Shown here piece after piece: positions 43,230 to 53,529 of a stretch of DNA of 64,000 nucleotides. The stretch spans positions 1,116,001-1,180,000 of the forward strand of contig CAXKWD010000007.1 in assembly GCA_964059195.1 (NCBI GenBank), given 5' to 3'. The first letter of the stretch is position 1. Each line of letters begins with the position of its first letter. A program made the translations under genes and the position numbers. The DNA comes from Ectobius pallidus (taxonomy: Eukaryota > Arthropoda > Insecta > Blattodea > Ectobiidae). A model generated the notes under the pieces. That model was not told the origin of the DNA and searched no databases. It saw nothing but the letters and a program-made list of their open reading frames with translations.

Positions 43230-45120
43230 ATGTCATCATCATCGTCTTTATGGCTTGAGCCTTTTGGCCCGTTCCAACTCCAATCATTCCATCAAAACTG
43301 ATCCTGCCATCTCATGTTGGGTCTTCCTAGATTTCCTGCCGCATGGTTTATAGCTATGCACTGTTCGAGCAAGTGAGTCTTCAGGCATACGTTGTAGATG
43401 TTGTTTCCATTTCCTTTGATATTCTTTTATAGCATCTATGATACCTGGCATGTTTACTTCTGCTCTTCTTTCATCTTCTTTCCTTAGCACGCAGTTCTCA
43501 CTTCTCAGGGCCATCACATTATTAAATTTGAGTAGTATCTCTACGGACTTTCGTGCCCAATGTTCGGTGTATAGTTCCACAAATGTTGTTAAATGAGTTC
43601 AGTTTTTCATCTGTTTCTTGATTTTTCCCATATGTAACATTGTAAGCCAAATATTTGAATGTTTTCACTTGTTCTATAATTTTATTGCCTAATACTATTT
43701 TTATTGTAATTGAGTCAGATCCTAAATATGCCATAGATTTAGTTTTCTCACTGATATATATTCATGTTAAATTTACTAGCAACTTCATTCAATTTTAAAA
43801 TTGCTTTTTGCCAATCATTTACGTTCCTACTGATGACCACTTGATCATCTGCAAATAAAGGTGTTGTAAAATTTACATTGTCAATATTAAAATGGTTAAC
43901 TTTCTGTAACCAGGTTTCTGCCAATTCATCTATATATATACCGTATTTACTCATCTATAGCACCCCCTCACCTATAATACCCCCCCAATTTTCAGCAACG
44001 CCAAAAAAAAAAAAAAAAAAAAAACAGAAAATATTTTAAAGTGATCGGCAACTGCAACATTTCTGTTAACGGTAAAACACACGCTTCCCTGCCACCTGTG
44101 TATTGGCCTTAGTTACTCTCACCTCCCCCATAGATTTCTCAATGCCCTTCAGGTTTCTGAGTTCAACTTCCGCCATACGCATGTATTGTTGCCTGCCTGA
44201 GGGTTAGTAAGCACGTGAAAAGTGAGTTGTAGAGCAAGTTTTACGGCATCCTTCGAGTTGAGTGTGTTAGAATATGCAGCCATGTATGATATCTTATTGA
44301 CGTAAATAGAAAGACAAATTATCAGGAGCAAAGAAAATGTTGAAATCATTCCGTGGTGTGAAGAACGGGAGATACGAAATTTAGGCAGTTGCTGCCCAGT
44401 TAGATGACAACATTGCAATGCTGAGTTAACCTTGAACACCACGCGGGCACGCGCAGCGTTTAGTCACGTGACCCAGTCAGCTGCGGTAATGCAGGCGGGA
44501 GCTATACCAAACTCTTTAAAACTAAAGTTAAAATGATGTGATAATTTAACTTTTTGTAAATAAAAAAAAAAGGATTTAAACTATTTTGCGTGTTGATTTA
44601 AAGACGCTAAATGTGTCTTTTTCCGCTTTTAAAGCATGACAACCCAACCTATGTCATGTGAAAATTTTCACCAAAATACCCTCCCCCATTTTAGAAGTTG
44701 AAAATTGTGAAAAAAGGGGGGTACTATAGGCGAGTAAATACGGTATACATAAAGTGCGGGCGAAAGTGGGCACCCTTGTCGGACTCCTTGATTTATTTCC
44801 CCCATTTTTCTTTTGCTATTTAGTATTTAGATCTGGATTAGGTCGTTTCTATACAGGCTTTGTATTGCTCCAAGAAGATGAATAGGTACTCCTGTATTTA
44901 GCAGTATTTCTGACAAAAATTTATGGTCCACTTTATCAAATGCTTTCTCGTAGTCGATAAATGTGAAGTATGTTGGTAAGTTAAACTCTCTTCTTTTTTC
45001 AATGAATTGAGTAATGATAAATATACAGTCTGTGCAAGACTTTCCTTTCCTGAAGTCATGTTGAGCTTCTAATAGCATTGCATTAGTTGTAGGATAGTCT
45101 TCTTTCAATTATTCGTGCAT
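43230..45120 (-). pseudogene. Non-LTR retrotransposon (LINE) RT fragment, 5'-truncated
   Basis: On the minus strand, 45108-44827 encodes QHDFRKGKSCTDCIFIITQF and FTFIDYEKAFDKVDHKFLSE, the first RT motifs. 44826-44746 continues with GVRQGCPLSPA, and after a DNA-transposon insertion (43941-44743) come YIDELAETWLQKV and the active-site box LFADDQVV (43850-43880). Then come thumb-like TFKYLAYNVTYGKN and a C-terminal QRKWKQHLQRMPEDSLARTV. Several frameshifts. The family resembles LINEs that are abundant in insects (RTE- or Jockey-like); I cannot be more exact. The 3' end has a short TGATGATGATGAC tract. Confidence 0.82.
43941..44743. mobile_element. pogo-like MITE inserted in the LINE (TA target)
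   Basis: Inverted ends CCGTATTTACTCATCTATAG and, in reverse, CCGTATTTACTCGCCTATAG are flanked by TA (43939-43940, 44744-44745). The interior has an A-tract and, on the plus strand around 44335-44410, KSFRGVKNGRYEI and AVAAQLD in broken frame, a segment like the helix-turn-helix region of pogo/Tigger-type transposases. This supports a pogo origin. Not coding. Confidence 0.65.
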
Positions 45121-45137
45121 ATAACTTCTAACATACT

Positions 45138-45320
45138 GTAACAAAGGGCTCGTCGAGGTTCCAAATCAGAACACTTGTATTCTGATGGAAGAATGGAGGT
45201 TCCTTTATTTTCAATAACCATATTCAATACAACCAGAAAACTCCTGATTGTTCTCCAGTTCACTCTCCTGTTCGGTGCTCACTTCTACTGTGCTGACTCC
45301 ACTTCACAGCACTGTCCCCG
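45138..45320 (-). repeat. LTR fragment related to the solo LTR at 50164
   Basis: Starts TGTAACAAAGGGCTCGTCG and follows the solo LTR through TCTGAT..GAAG.ATGGAGG, TTTATTTTC (reverse of AATAAA), CAGAAAACTCCTGA and CGGTGCTCAC before diverging. It lies just outside the 5' end of the LINE fragment. Confidence 0.6.
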
Positions 45321-45329
45321 TTGACACAC

Positions 45330-45720
45330 ACTGTGCGGACTCCCAAGTCAAGATGGCTCAATGTCACGTCGGTCCCCACTGCCACACATGTCTGCAAGCA
45401 GTTTTTTTAACAAATCTCGCTATAGAAGCCAGATGTCCAATAAGAGCTTACAGTCTACACTTAGGTTATCTGTGACTCGATCTCTCTATCCAAATATTGA
45501 GGAACTTGTGAGTCGAAACTTTTAAAGAAGTCCCGAAAAACTAATGAAAAATAATTCACAGGAATGTGAGTGGTCAACATAATTTGTTGTTTGAGTTCTT
45601 TTTTCATTCATTTTTGTTTGTTATTCACAAAAGAAGTTGTAGTGTTTTCCTTTTAGTTACATTTTGTATCATTTTACTGTTATTTTTAAGTTCAACATGC
45701 TATGCATTAAATGTGTTAAC
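45330..45720. other. No supported feature
   Basis: Possibly more of the diverged LTR at its left; otherwise not recognised. Confidence 0.3.
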
Positions 45721-45721
45721 A

Positions 45722-45785
<64 letters not shown>
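45721..45785 (+). repeat. (ATT)n microsatellite
   Basis: About 21 uninterrupted ATT units. The polytyrosine frame across it is an artefact. Confidence 0.95.
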
Positions 45786-47190
45786 GTAGCATGCATCACT
45801 ACTACACTACATTGCATTTCCTTACTATACGCCAGTTCTCTGACAGGGTGAATCTGCTCCGTGTTTCTACATGCCTTGCTACGGAGCACTAGAGACGCTC
45901 GCTATGATGTCACTGAGCATTTAGTTGGAAACCCCTGCACTAGAAGAAAGAAAATTGGAAATTGCATAACGAAAAGTAGAATTAGAAGGCAAAAAGAAAA
46001 GATAGAACTTAGAAATTTGATAATTTTGATAAGTAGGCCTATGTTCAGTGTATGAAGTTGATCACATAGGCTACAATCTTCTTGCTGCGCCCATTTAACT
46101 AAAATGAAAACAAGACACAATGTGATCTAAGCCTGCAATTGCAACTCTTACAATATTGTGTACCTAGGTCTGTTTACTGAAAGCATGTGCTTCAGTTTTG
46201 CTTTACGGTGCCATGTGTTGCGAGTATGATTTTGACTAGTGTTTACATAGGCCTATGCTCTTCTGGTGCCCAATTAACTTAAATCAGAACAACATAGGCC
46301 TACAGCAAGACCTAACTAAAATGAAACTCTTACAATAGTGTATACTTGCAGGATTTTTTTTTTTTTTTAAATTTATTAGAGTTCAACTAATAAGATGCCA
46401 CTACTCAACTTACTTCTTTAATATTTACTGATAATATATAAAATATTTCTGTCCATGCTGCTTGTGGCATGTAGCTTTAATCTTATATGATTTTTATCCT
46501 AAAAATTATAGCAGATTTTCAATTATATGTAGGCCTACTTATAGGCTCAATTATTTCTAGTATAATAAACTATTGCAGATAATTTAATGGATGTAACATA
46601 CCCAGAAACATTTCAGCAAACTTACATAGCAGTGTTCATATATTTTTACATAGGCCTATTAACATTATATTTTTCTGATTAAAATCCCATTTTGAGGTTA
46701 TGTTAATATATATATCCTGTAATTCACATATCTGTAGGCTTATAACAGAAACAATGGACAGTTAAGTTTAATCATAGGCCTAGCACATTCTGGGAACAGT
46801 TTGGTATTGTATCCTCCAATAAGTCTTTGTTAAAACCTCCAAGTGCAGCAATCTGAAGCAGTTCCTCCGTTTTCTCTGTTACCTTTACCATACCACATCA
46901 GTTTACGTTGGCAAGAACTCCGTCACATAACAATTCCATTTACCGTGTACAATAGTGTGTACCATATCCGACAACACGCTATGGCAAAAACTCTATTATT
47001 CCTCTGTTCATTACATGTTTGTTATGCTGTATCTAGTGGTCACTTGTATTAACAGCCATTTTTTGGAAGAATGACTGGTGACTGCTTTGGGCAGGTTCGA
47101 TTGTCCACGAATTATTAAAAAAAACCTCATTTCAAAAATGTTCCACTTTTCCAAAAAGCAGAACCAGGATGCACTGAATGGATTGGACAA
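45786..47190. other. No supported feature
   Basis: AT-rich DNA with many AGGCCTA motifs; no gene. Confidence 0.35.
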
Positions 47191-47194
47191 AGTA

Positions 47195-48094
47195 CGAGGG
47201 TTGGTCCAGAAATAAGGTTCCCATCAATTTTACAAATAGACAACATTGTTTATTCTCATAGTAATGTACATTGTTGGAAAGAAGACACTTTTCTCTATTT
47301 TTCGACATAATCACCATCTTTTTCTAGGCATTTTTGTAGATAGTGCTCCAATTTTTGTATCCCAATGTCGTAGAACTCCGCCGCCAACCCGTTGAGGAAG
47401 CGTTTCACCCCGTCTTTGACTTCATCATTGCTCCGGAAGCTTTGGCCACCCAAGTGTTCCTTTAACTTCTGGATCAAGTGATAATCGCTAGGCGCGAGGT
47501 CCGGACTGTATGGTGGGTGACAGTCCACCCAAAGTTTGTCAAAAGGTCCTGGGTTTGACGGGAGACGTGAGGTCGGGCGTTGTCGTGAAGCAGCATTACA
47601 CCGGCTGTCAGTCGTCCTCGCCGGCGGTTCTGGATAGCTCGCCTGAGTTTCCTTAGTGTTGCACAATAACTGTCTGAGTTGATTGTTATCCCAGGTTCCA
47701 TGAAATCGATCAGCAGTATCCCCTTACGATCCCAAAACACACTGGCCATGACTTTGCCAGCAGAAGGAGTTTGTTTGAACTTCTTTGCGACTGGTGACCC
47801 TGAGTGACGCCATTGTTTGGACTTTTCTTTCATTTCGGGAGTGAAATGAAACACCCACGTTTCGTCTCCCATAACAATGGAGTCCAACAATCCTTACGGA
47901 ACGAATCTCGCACTTGGCGGGAGCAACAATGAGCACCCCCATTTCGGACGGCTGCTGATCGAAGGCTGAGCGGCGCAGCCAGGCAGAATCGAGAGTGGGG
48001 GAACAGCCACGCACAGCGGTGTTGCTGGATTTCGCCTAGCACTTTCCCGTGCGGCTGGAGCTCTTTGGGAACCTTATTTCTGGATCAACCCTTG
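47195..48094 (-). mobile_element. mariner transposon lacking the N-terminal domain
   Basis: Flanked by TA (47193-47194, 48095-48096) with inverted ends CGAGGGTTGGTCCAGAAATA and CAAGGGTTGATCCAGAAATA. On the minus strand it encodes the catalytic part of a mariner transposase: VMGDETWVFHF (first D), SVFWDRKGILLIDF, VMLLHDNARPHV (second D) and, after a frameshift near 47540, HPPYSPDLAPSDYHL (third D), then FRSNDEVKDGVKRFL. Length 900 bp. The helix-turn-helix domain has been deleted between the right end and about 47900. It is a different subfamily from the mariner at 15693. Confidence 0.88.
47295..47890 (-). pseudogene. mariner transposase, catalytic domain (frameshifted)
   Basis: Two overlapping minus-strand frames (47890 to about 47540, then 47560 to 47295) carry the DDE/D triad D, D, D. 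The frames switch at LLTNFGWT / DKLWVDCHPP. The N-terminal DNA-binding half is missing, so the copy cannot be autonomous. Confidence 0.85.
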
Positions 48095-48096
48095 TA

Positions 48097-49479
48097 TTTC
48101 CCATTATAAAGAGAAAACTGTTCTTTCTCTTGCTGATTGCTTACAAGCTGCAAATGAAAATGGTGAAACAGAATTTGCTGACTGGAGAAGTAAATCCCAC
48201 CAGGTGGTGTTGCATTTGGAGCTGCTACTTCTTTTCAAATACTCATGTGTTGCAGATGTGTTGAGAAGAGGAGCAGTGAGCAGTGGAACACAGCGCTCAA
48301 CAGTGTTCTCGACAGAGTGCAGAGAGTGATGGTTCTCGTTTATGGAGCAACATTGAAATTACCTCCTGACTGATGGGACCTTGTGTGCTATATTGGTTCG
48401 TATTGATAATCCATCGGTGTGGTATCGATTATTATCAAACACTGAACAATCTTGAGACGCTGAAAACTGCATAACAATCAACCTGAATTTAAAATTAAAA
48501 AATTCTGTTCATGTTATTTTTAATATTATACTAAAATGAACTCATTTCATGTTGTCAAAATCCATTGGTTTCAAGAAAAGAAGCTTTGATTTGACAGATG
48601 CCATGTGTTGCCGAAGACAAGAACTACGACAACCAGCTAATACGAAGGGCAGCATGGCCGTTTGATTGAGTGAATATAAACTCTCAAAACTTAAAACATT
48701 TAGACTAATTATAGTTGAACAGAAACAGTCATATGCAACTTGCCGCTGAATGCCATTTCAAAGTGTGAGGCTCCGTGCCTTCAGTACAGGTATGTCACTA
48801 CCTGATAATTAAAATATATTATTTTTTAATGCTTTTTAAAAGTTGGTGTCTCATCAAGCTGTTCCTGTTTTCAGGTGCTGAGACCGTAATAGCTTAGGCT
48901 GTAAGTTCTGAGTCATTATTTCTTTTAGCGTAGTGTTGTTTTTCATCTATTTCCTGTTTGTGCTACTTGCATAATACTATATCAATGTATTATATCATAT
49001 TTGCTTATTTGCTTAACAGTTTAAGTTGTGATATGACTACTTGTGCCTGTGTAACCACAAAAATTAAAATCTGAATTATATTTGTTTGAGAATAAGTTAT
49101 TGGTCGAAATACACTTATAGAAAAACACCTAATATTTATTATCAGTAAATTTTATTATTTCTGCAGTCTATGAAACAGTTTAGTAATAATTTAGAGCCAT
49201 GAACTCGTAACTAATATTATGAGGAAGTATTCTTATGAAACAGAAGACTAATATTATTATAACAGGGCCCTGAAAAGACGCAAAATGAAAGAAAGCCTGT
49301 GTAATCTAAAGTGGTATAATTTATACATTGGATGGGGGGAATCAATCTCTTTGTGAAACAGTGTAGGAAACTTGAAGACATTGATGGTGGTTATGGTGTT
49401 GCCACTAGAGCTAACTCTCACTAAAGATATATGAACCACAGATTATTGTCTCTGTTGGACATTACATGAGAATATTATA
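48097..49479. other. No supported feature
   Basis: AT-rich; no frame, repeat or structure recognised. Confidence 0.35.
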
Positions 49480-49491
49480 GGAGAAAAATTG

Positions 49492-49563
49492 CTCCGACAC
49501 TGGGACTTGAACCCAGGACCTTTGGCTATTCGAACCAATGCTCTACCAACTGAGTCATAGGAG
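49492..49563 (-). tRNA. tRNA-Phe(GAA)-like sequence, arm 1 of an inverted pair
   Basis: Folds by eye into a cloverleaf. The acceptor stem has 6 of 7 pairs (CTCCTAT/GTCGGAG), followed by a D arm (CTC AGTTGGTA GAG), an anticodon stem TTGGT/GCCAA with loop TCGAATA (anticodon GAA, Phe), and a perfect T arm CTGGG TTCAAGT CCCAG. Boxes A and B are good. The sequence is unlike ordinary animal tRNA-Phe and is one arm of an inverted repeat, so a tRNA-derived SINE head or tRNA pseudogene is more likely than a working gene. Confidence 0.5.
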
Positions 49564-49592
49564 AGAGGTTCCATCTGGCACTGTGAATTGAA

Positions 49593-49667
49593 CTCCGGCT
49601 TAGCTCAGTTGGTAGAGCATTGGCGCGAATAGCCAAAGGTTCTGAATTCAAGTCCCAGTGTCAGAGG
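49593..49667 (+). repeat. tRNA-like sequence, arm 2 of the inverted pair
   Basis: Inverse copy of 49492-49563, sharing TAGCTCAGTTGGTAGAGCAT and GAATAGCCAAAGGT, with anticodon stem TTGGC/GCCAA and again GAA in the loop. The T stem is broken (CTGAA against CCCAG), so this arm is a pseudogene. The inverted homology extends a little past both tRNA-like parts (to about 49480 and 49682). Confidence 0.6.
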
Positions 49668-49682
49668 AATTTTTCTCCTGTA

Positions 49683-50163
49683 TTTTTAACTGTCACTAAA
49701 CTAAACTAACTGGCAAAGTCCAATAATTACTCCCCATTGCAGAGTAACTGCTTCGCATGGCTGGCACAATGCATTTGTTTTCAACTGAACCAGGTTGACC
49801 AGCTATGCTCATTACAGCAGTACAATAACAAATAATGCATAATACCGTCCACATAGTTGAGTGTGCAGAGCCGAAGCAGCAGCCATAGCAGAGTGGGAAT
49901 GCATTACTTTAGTAGTAGTAGCATATCGAATTGCGACTTTCTGTACCGTAATAAACTTTTATGCTACTTTCTGGGGTCATATTCTGTCTCTCTTGGAAAA
50001 CCGCACAATATTCTCTACCGTAGAAGAACCCAGACAATTGCATAAAATTTTATTACAGTAGAGAAAATTGCATGAATTATGATTACAACCCGAGAAAATA
50101 GCATACATTTCTCTTATGATAGTGAACGTCGTGTGAGGGTTCCTAGAGGAGAGAAGATAGTGT
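49683..50163. other. No supported feature
   Basis: Short frames only; nothing recognised. Confidence 0.3.
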
Positions 50164-51090
50164 TGTAACAAGGGCTCGTCGGGGTTCAAAATCAGAACGC
50201 CGAGTTTCTAATTGAAGGATGGAGGATTCTTTATTTCCTATCAAACAATGGTCAATACAGTCAGAAAACTCCTGAATGTTCTCCAAATCACTCTTCTGTC
50301 CGGTGCTCACTGCCACGTCACAGCACTGTCCCAGTCCAATCCAGATCAGCTCACCAGCTCTTCAGCTCACCAGCTCTTCCGTTCACCCTTCTCTCCGGTC
50401 ACTAGTTCCCCGTTGACTAGGTCTTCCGCTCGCGGGTCCCTCCGTTGACTAGTCCCTCCGGGCACTGGCTCCTCAGCTGCGCTGATCGGTTCACTCCGTC
50501 CAGGTCCTCAGCTCCTCAAGTCACCCTTACTTGAGGTCGCGCTGATCAGTGCTCTCCGTCCAGTTCACACTCTGACGCTGACTCTTCCCCGTTGTTACTG
50601 ACTGTTACGGACTGACTGTTCTCCCATTGACTGGCTCATAACTCCTCGCGGACTGACTCCCTCTGGCTGGCTGTTACTGTTACTCTTCTTGACTGACCGT
50701 CGCTGTTACTCTCATTCGTTGTCTCTCAGCTACTCACGAACTCTCTCTCCTCTGACTTTCTGACTGACTGTCTCAGCTCGCTCGCGGCCCTTATATAGGC
50801 CCGATGAATATTCCAGAGCCGATGCCTCGAAAGTTCAGCCCGCGTGGAATCTGGAATGCACGCTGCGCCGCGTGGGCACACCCCTTAGCGCGAGCTCCTC
50901 CCTACAGGCCTTCCCCCGCAAAGCGTTGTCCAATTGCCGCCGTTGTCACGCCCACTAGCGCTTGTCTGCTGCCCGTCCACCAGGGGAGCGCGAGAGGCCG
51001 CGACGTTTCTAGACTATCTCGTTCTGGCAATTTCGGGGTGACTCCTTTTTCCGTCAGTTTCTAGGCGAGTCTTTTCTGGGCTTTGTGACA
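50164..51090 (-). mobile_element. Solo LTR of an LTR retrotransposon
   Basis: On the minus strand the 927-bp unit begins TGTCACAAAGCCCAG and ends CCCTTGTTACA, with the usual TG..CA ends inside a short inverted repeat. It has a TATA box (CCTATATAAGGGCC, about 50789-50802) and an AATAAA signal near 50230, in the right order for U3-R-U5. It is GC-rich and lacks any internal region or partner LTR, so it arose by LTR-LTR recombination. I could not find a convincing 4-6-bp target duplication. Related fragment at 45138. Confidence 0.72.
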
Positions 51091-51384
51091 GTATATTCTT
51101 AATGATCGAGGTAGAGAAAGTTGCACGAGTGTTCCAAGACCGGCTTTGCTCTCTTGAATGGTCGTCCCTCATGCCTCTCTAGACTATCAGAAGTCTAGAT
51201 TAGCTGTGTTATGTAAGAGTTGACAAGAGCTTTCACTGCATATTTTCCATTAGACCTTCATTTATTCTCAGTTCTTTATCAAATTTTGTAATTAACTGAT
51301 TACATGAGATTGCTTTATTGTTATTTAATATGTGTAATTTTATTTGTGGAGTGAAATAGAATGAGTTGTGTTGTTCCGTTGCAG

Positions 51385-51442
51385 GTGTGTGATGTCACAT
51401 CTGTTGATTGAGGGACTGCGTGCAGCATCACATATCCTCCAG
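51385..51442 (+). CDS. Possible last REV1 exon in the window (uncertain)
   Basis: A 58-bp stretch sits between a good acceptor (TTGTTCCGTTGCAG) and a donor-like CCAG|GTATTT. Its first base completes the phase-2 codon of exon 38141-38334 as arginine, and it then encodes CVMSHLLIEGLRAASHILQ, an amphipathic helix of the length expected for helix 4 of the REV1 C-terminal domain. Sequence similarity is weak, the intron would be 13 kb, and no final exon with a stop was found, so this may be a chance match. Confidence 0.35.
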
Positions 51443-51666
51443 GTATTTATCAAAACAACATTTACTGGAAAAATACATTACTTAGGGCATGTATTACCAC
51501 CTGCTGACAATTCTTCCCGATACATGACTTAACTGGAATATGTCTTGTAATACCACCACGGAACTCCTATCGGGAAGAATGCAGTAAAATTTTGTAAAAT
51601 GATTCTTAGCTTGCTGAGCAAAGAGGTGTGTTTGTTGTAGTTCAATAGGCCTCCACTAGGTGTGGT

Positions 51667-51925
51667 AGCTCATATTTGTATTTGTACAATTAAATTACAA
51701 AAGAACATATTGTTTTAAGTGCATTAGTCGATTTGTGCAATTCTATTTTATTCATATGTGAGCCTAAAATGACATAATTGTTTAAGTTAAATCATCCAGC
51801 ATTAATTCTGAAATTCAGGTGGCTTTGAAGCTTCGGAGTGCTGCCGTCTTGTTTCCATTAAGCTTCCCTAACTGGCAGTTAGTAGTTTATCAGTCACTCC
51901 ATCCTCCTGCTAGCTTAGGAGTACA
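51667..51925 (+). repeat. Duplicated segment, copy 1 (partner at 54078)
   Basis: Nearly identical to 54078-54335 over about 250 bp (TTTGTATTTGTACAATTAAA through GGAGTGCTGCC and GGCAGTTAGTAGTTTATCAG). A related CTTAGGGC.TGTATTACCACC segment precedes both. Confidence 0.8.
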
Positions 51926-52223
51926 TCGCGGACCGTGCAATGAGTGAAGCACAACTATGGACATCAGTGGCAGCTCATAAATATGCATTCGCAATAATAA
52001 ATCTCGCACATGGCTTGTTTGCTGGAACGTTTTTGCTTCTGTTATCGTATACTTTCAACCGTTTTGGTTTGCTGTTCAATATGATACACCCTGTATAGTA
52101 TGTGGGAGGGGAGGGAGTGATGCATTACTGTAACTGTTTCTAACCTAACCTCTACATGTCACTAATACTAATATCACTGGAAAGGTGAACCATGCTGTGT
52201 GAACTTCTTAGTTATTTTACATA

Positions 52224-52950
52224 CAGTGAACGCCGCTTAATGTAACTGTGGATAATGTTATCACACACACACTGAAAAAATGCTGTTTATTGTGATCAAA
52301 GATTCGGTTAATGTTATCACATTTTCCTTTTTGCGGCTTTATTTCCAAGTACTGTACGCCATTCAAAATTTTGTATGTAAGGGTTTCGTTTCTTCTATCT
52401 CAACTGTATTGTGTTGTACTGGAAGTAGCAATTCTGTTCCCAGCTCACAGGATGACCAGTTCGAGGGTGTGGCATTACCTAACTTTCTCTTTTAAGCAAT
52501 AAAACATGTTTCAAGCCACAGTTAAGCTGCAGCTTTTGATTTATGAAGATAACAGTGTTGACATGCAGTGATGGCTAATGTAAAATGAAGAGACTTGAAG
52601 AGACAGGTGTTAGATGTTTTGCTATGCAGAGTTCATCACAGATGAGTATAGACTTCCAAAAACACTCGTAACTGAGTATGGAGTATTGGTTAATGGACTC
52701 CTAAAGGAAAGTAAAACCAATTAAAAACTTTTGTTGCTTGCAGTCTATTACTGTGTTAGCCTACGAGTGGTTCAATGATTTGCTGTTACGTATTATCTTA
52801 TGAACAAATAGCTTTTAATTCTGTTTTTGTAGTATTATCTTATGTATGAATAAATAACCTTCATTTAATTCCTTCGGCTACTGTTATCAATCGGTTAATA
52901 TTATCAGATTAGCTGCGTCCCGAAGTGATCACAATAAGCAGTGTCCACTG
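52224..52950. mobile_element. pogo/Tigger-like MITE (TA target)
   Basis: Inverted ends CAGTGAACGCCGCTTAATGT and, in reverse, CAGTGGACACTGCTTATTGT are flanked by TA (52222-52223, 52951-52952). CAGT-starting ends with a TTA.TGT segment are typical of pogo/Tigger elements. GTTATCAC motifs recur near both ends. No intact transposase. Confidence 0.7.
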
Positions 52951-53291
52951 TATTATAATATTCCTACAAGGAAAAAAGGTTGAAGACGATTATTATTATT
53001 TAGTATTCTGCCTAGTGGCAGGTCCATGTCTTCGTACGGAGAATTTCTGACGCCAGTGTTCCCTATCTCCAGCTTCATCCTTCAGCAATAACATGACATT
53101 TGGCTGTTTTTCGTAAAAAAGAAATCAACCCAGCTACTCATGGCCAGGGCAACCTTAGGTTAGGGTAGGAGAGGTTATGTTCAGTTAAGTTATGGTTTCT
53201 TTAAATTTACAGTTTTTTCTTTGGGAAAATGGAAGTATTTACTACGCGCTGCTCTCTCACCAGCCTGGAAGGAGGGGTTTAGCGGTACCGT

Positions 53292-53502
53292 CAATTGGGG
53301 TATCTTTGGCCCACTTTTAGCACTCTACTGTGAAAGATGTGTTATAATTTCATTGTACAATTAGCAATTTTTATGTAACTTTTTTTTTTATATTCAATAT
53401 ACGCAATATAACTTCTCCTAAGAGCTCCATTTAACTTACTCAATGTTTGGCTTGTCTATTATTTTTCAAAATTTTGGGCCAAAGTTACCTCAACCTGGGG
53501 TA
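53292..53502. repeat. Inverted TTTGGCCCA-containing ends (MITE-like)
   Basis: CAATTGGGGTATCTTTGGCC (from about 53292) and the reverse of TTTTGGGCCAAAGTTACCTC (about 53475-53494) form an inverted pair. A further GGGGTAACAATGGCCCA lies at 53497-53514. Small element or element end. Confidence 0.45.
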
Positions 53503-53529
53503 ACAATGGCCCAGCAAGTAAAACCCATA

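Noticed and set aside
45566..45892. Frame with a long polytyrosine run
   Set aside because: It is a translation of the (ATT)n microsatellite.
50164..51090. Host promoter/CpG-rich exon
   Set aside because: TG..CA ends, TATA box and AATAAA in LTR order, and a second related fragment at 45138, fit a solo LTR better.
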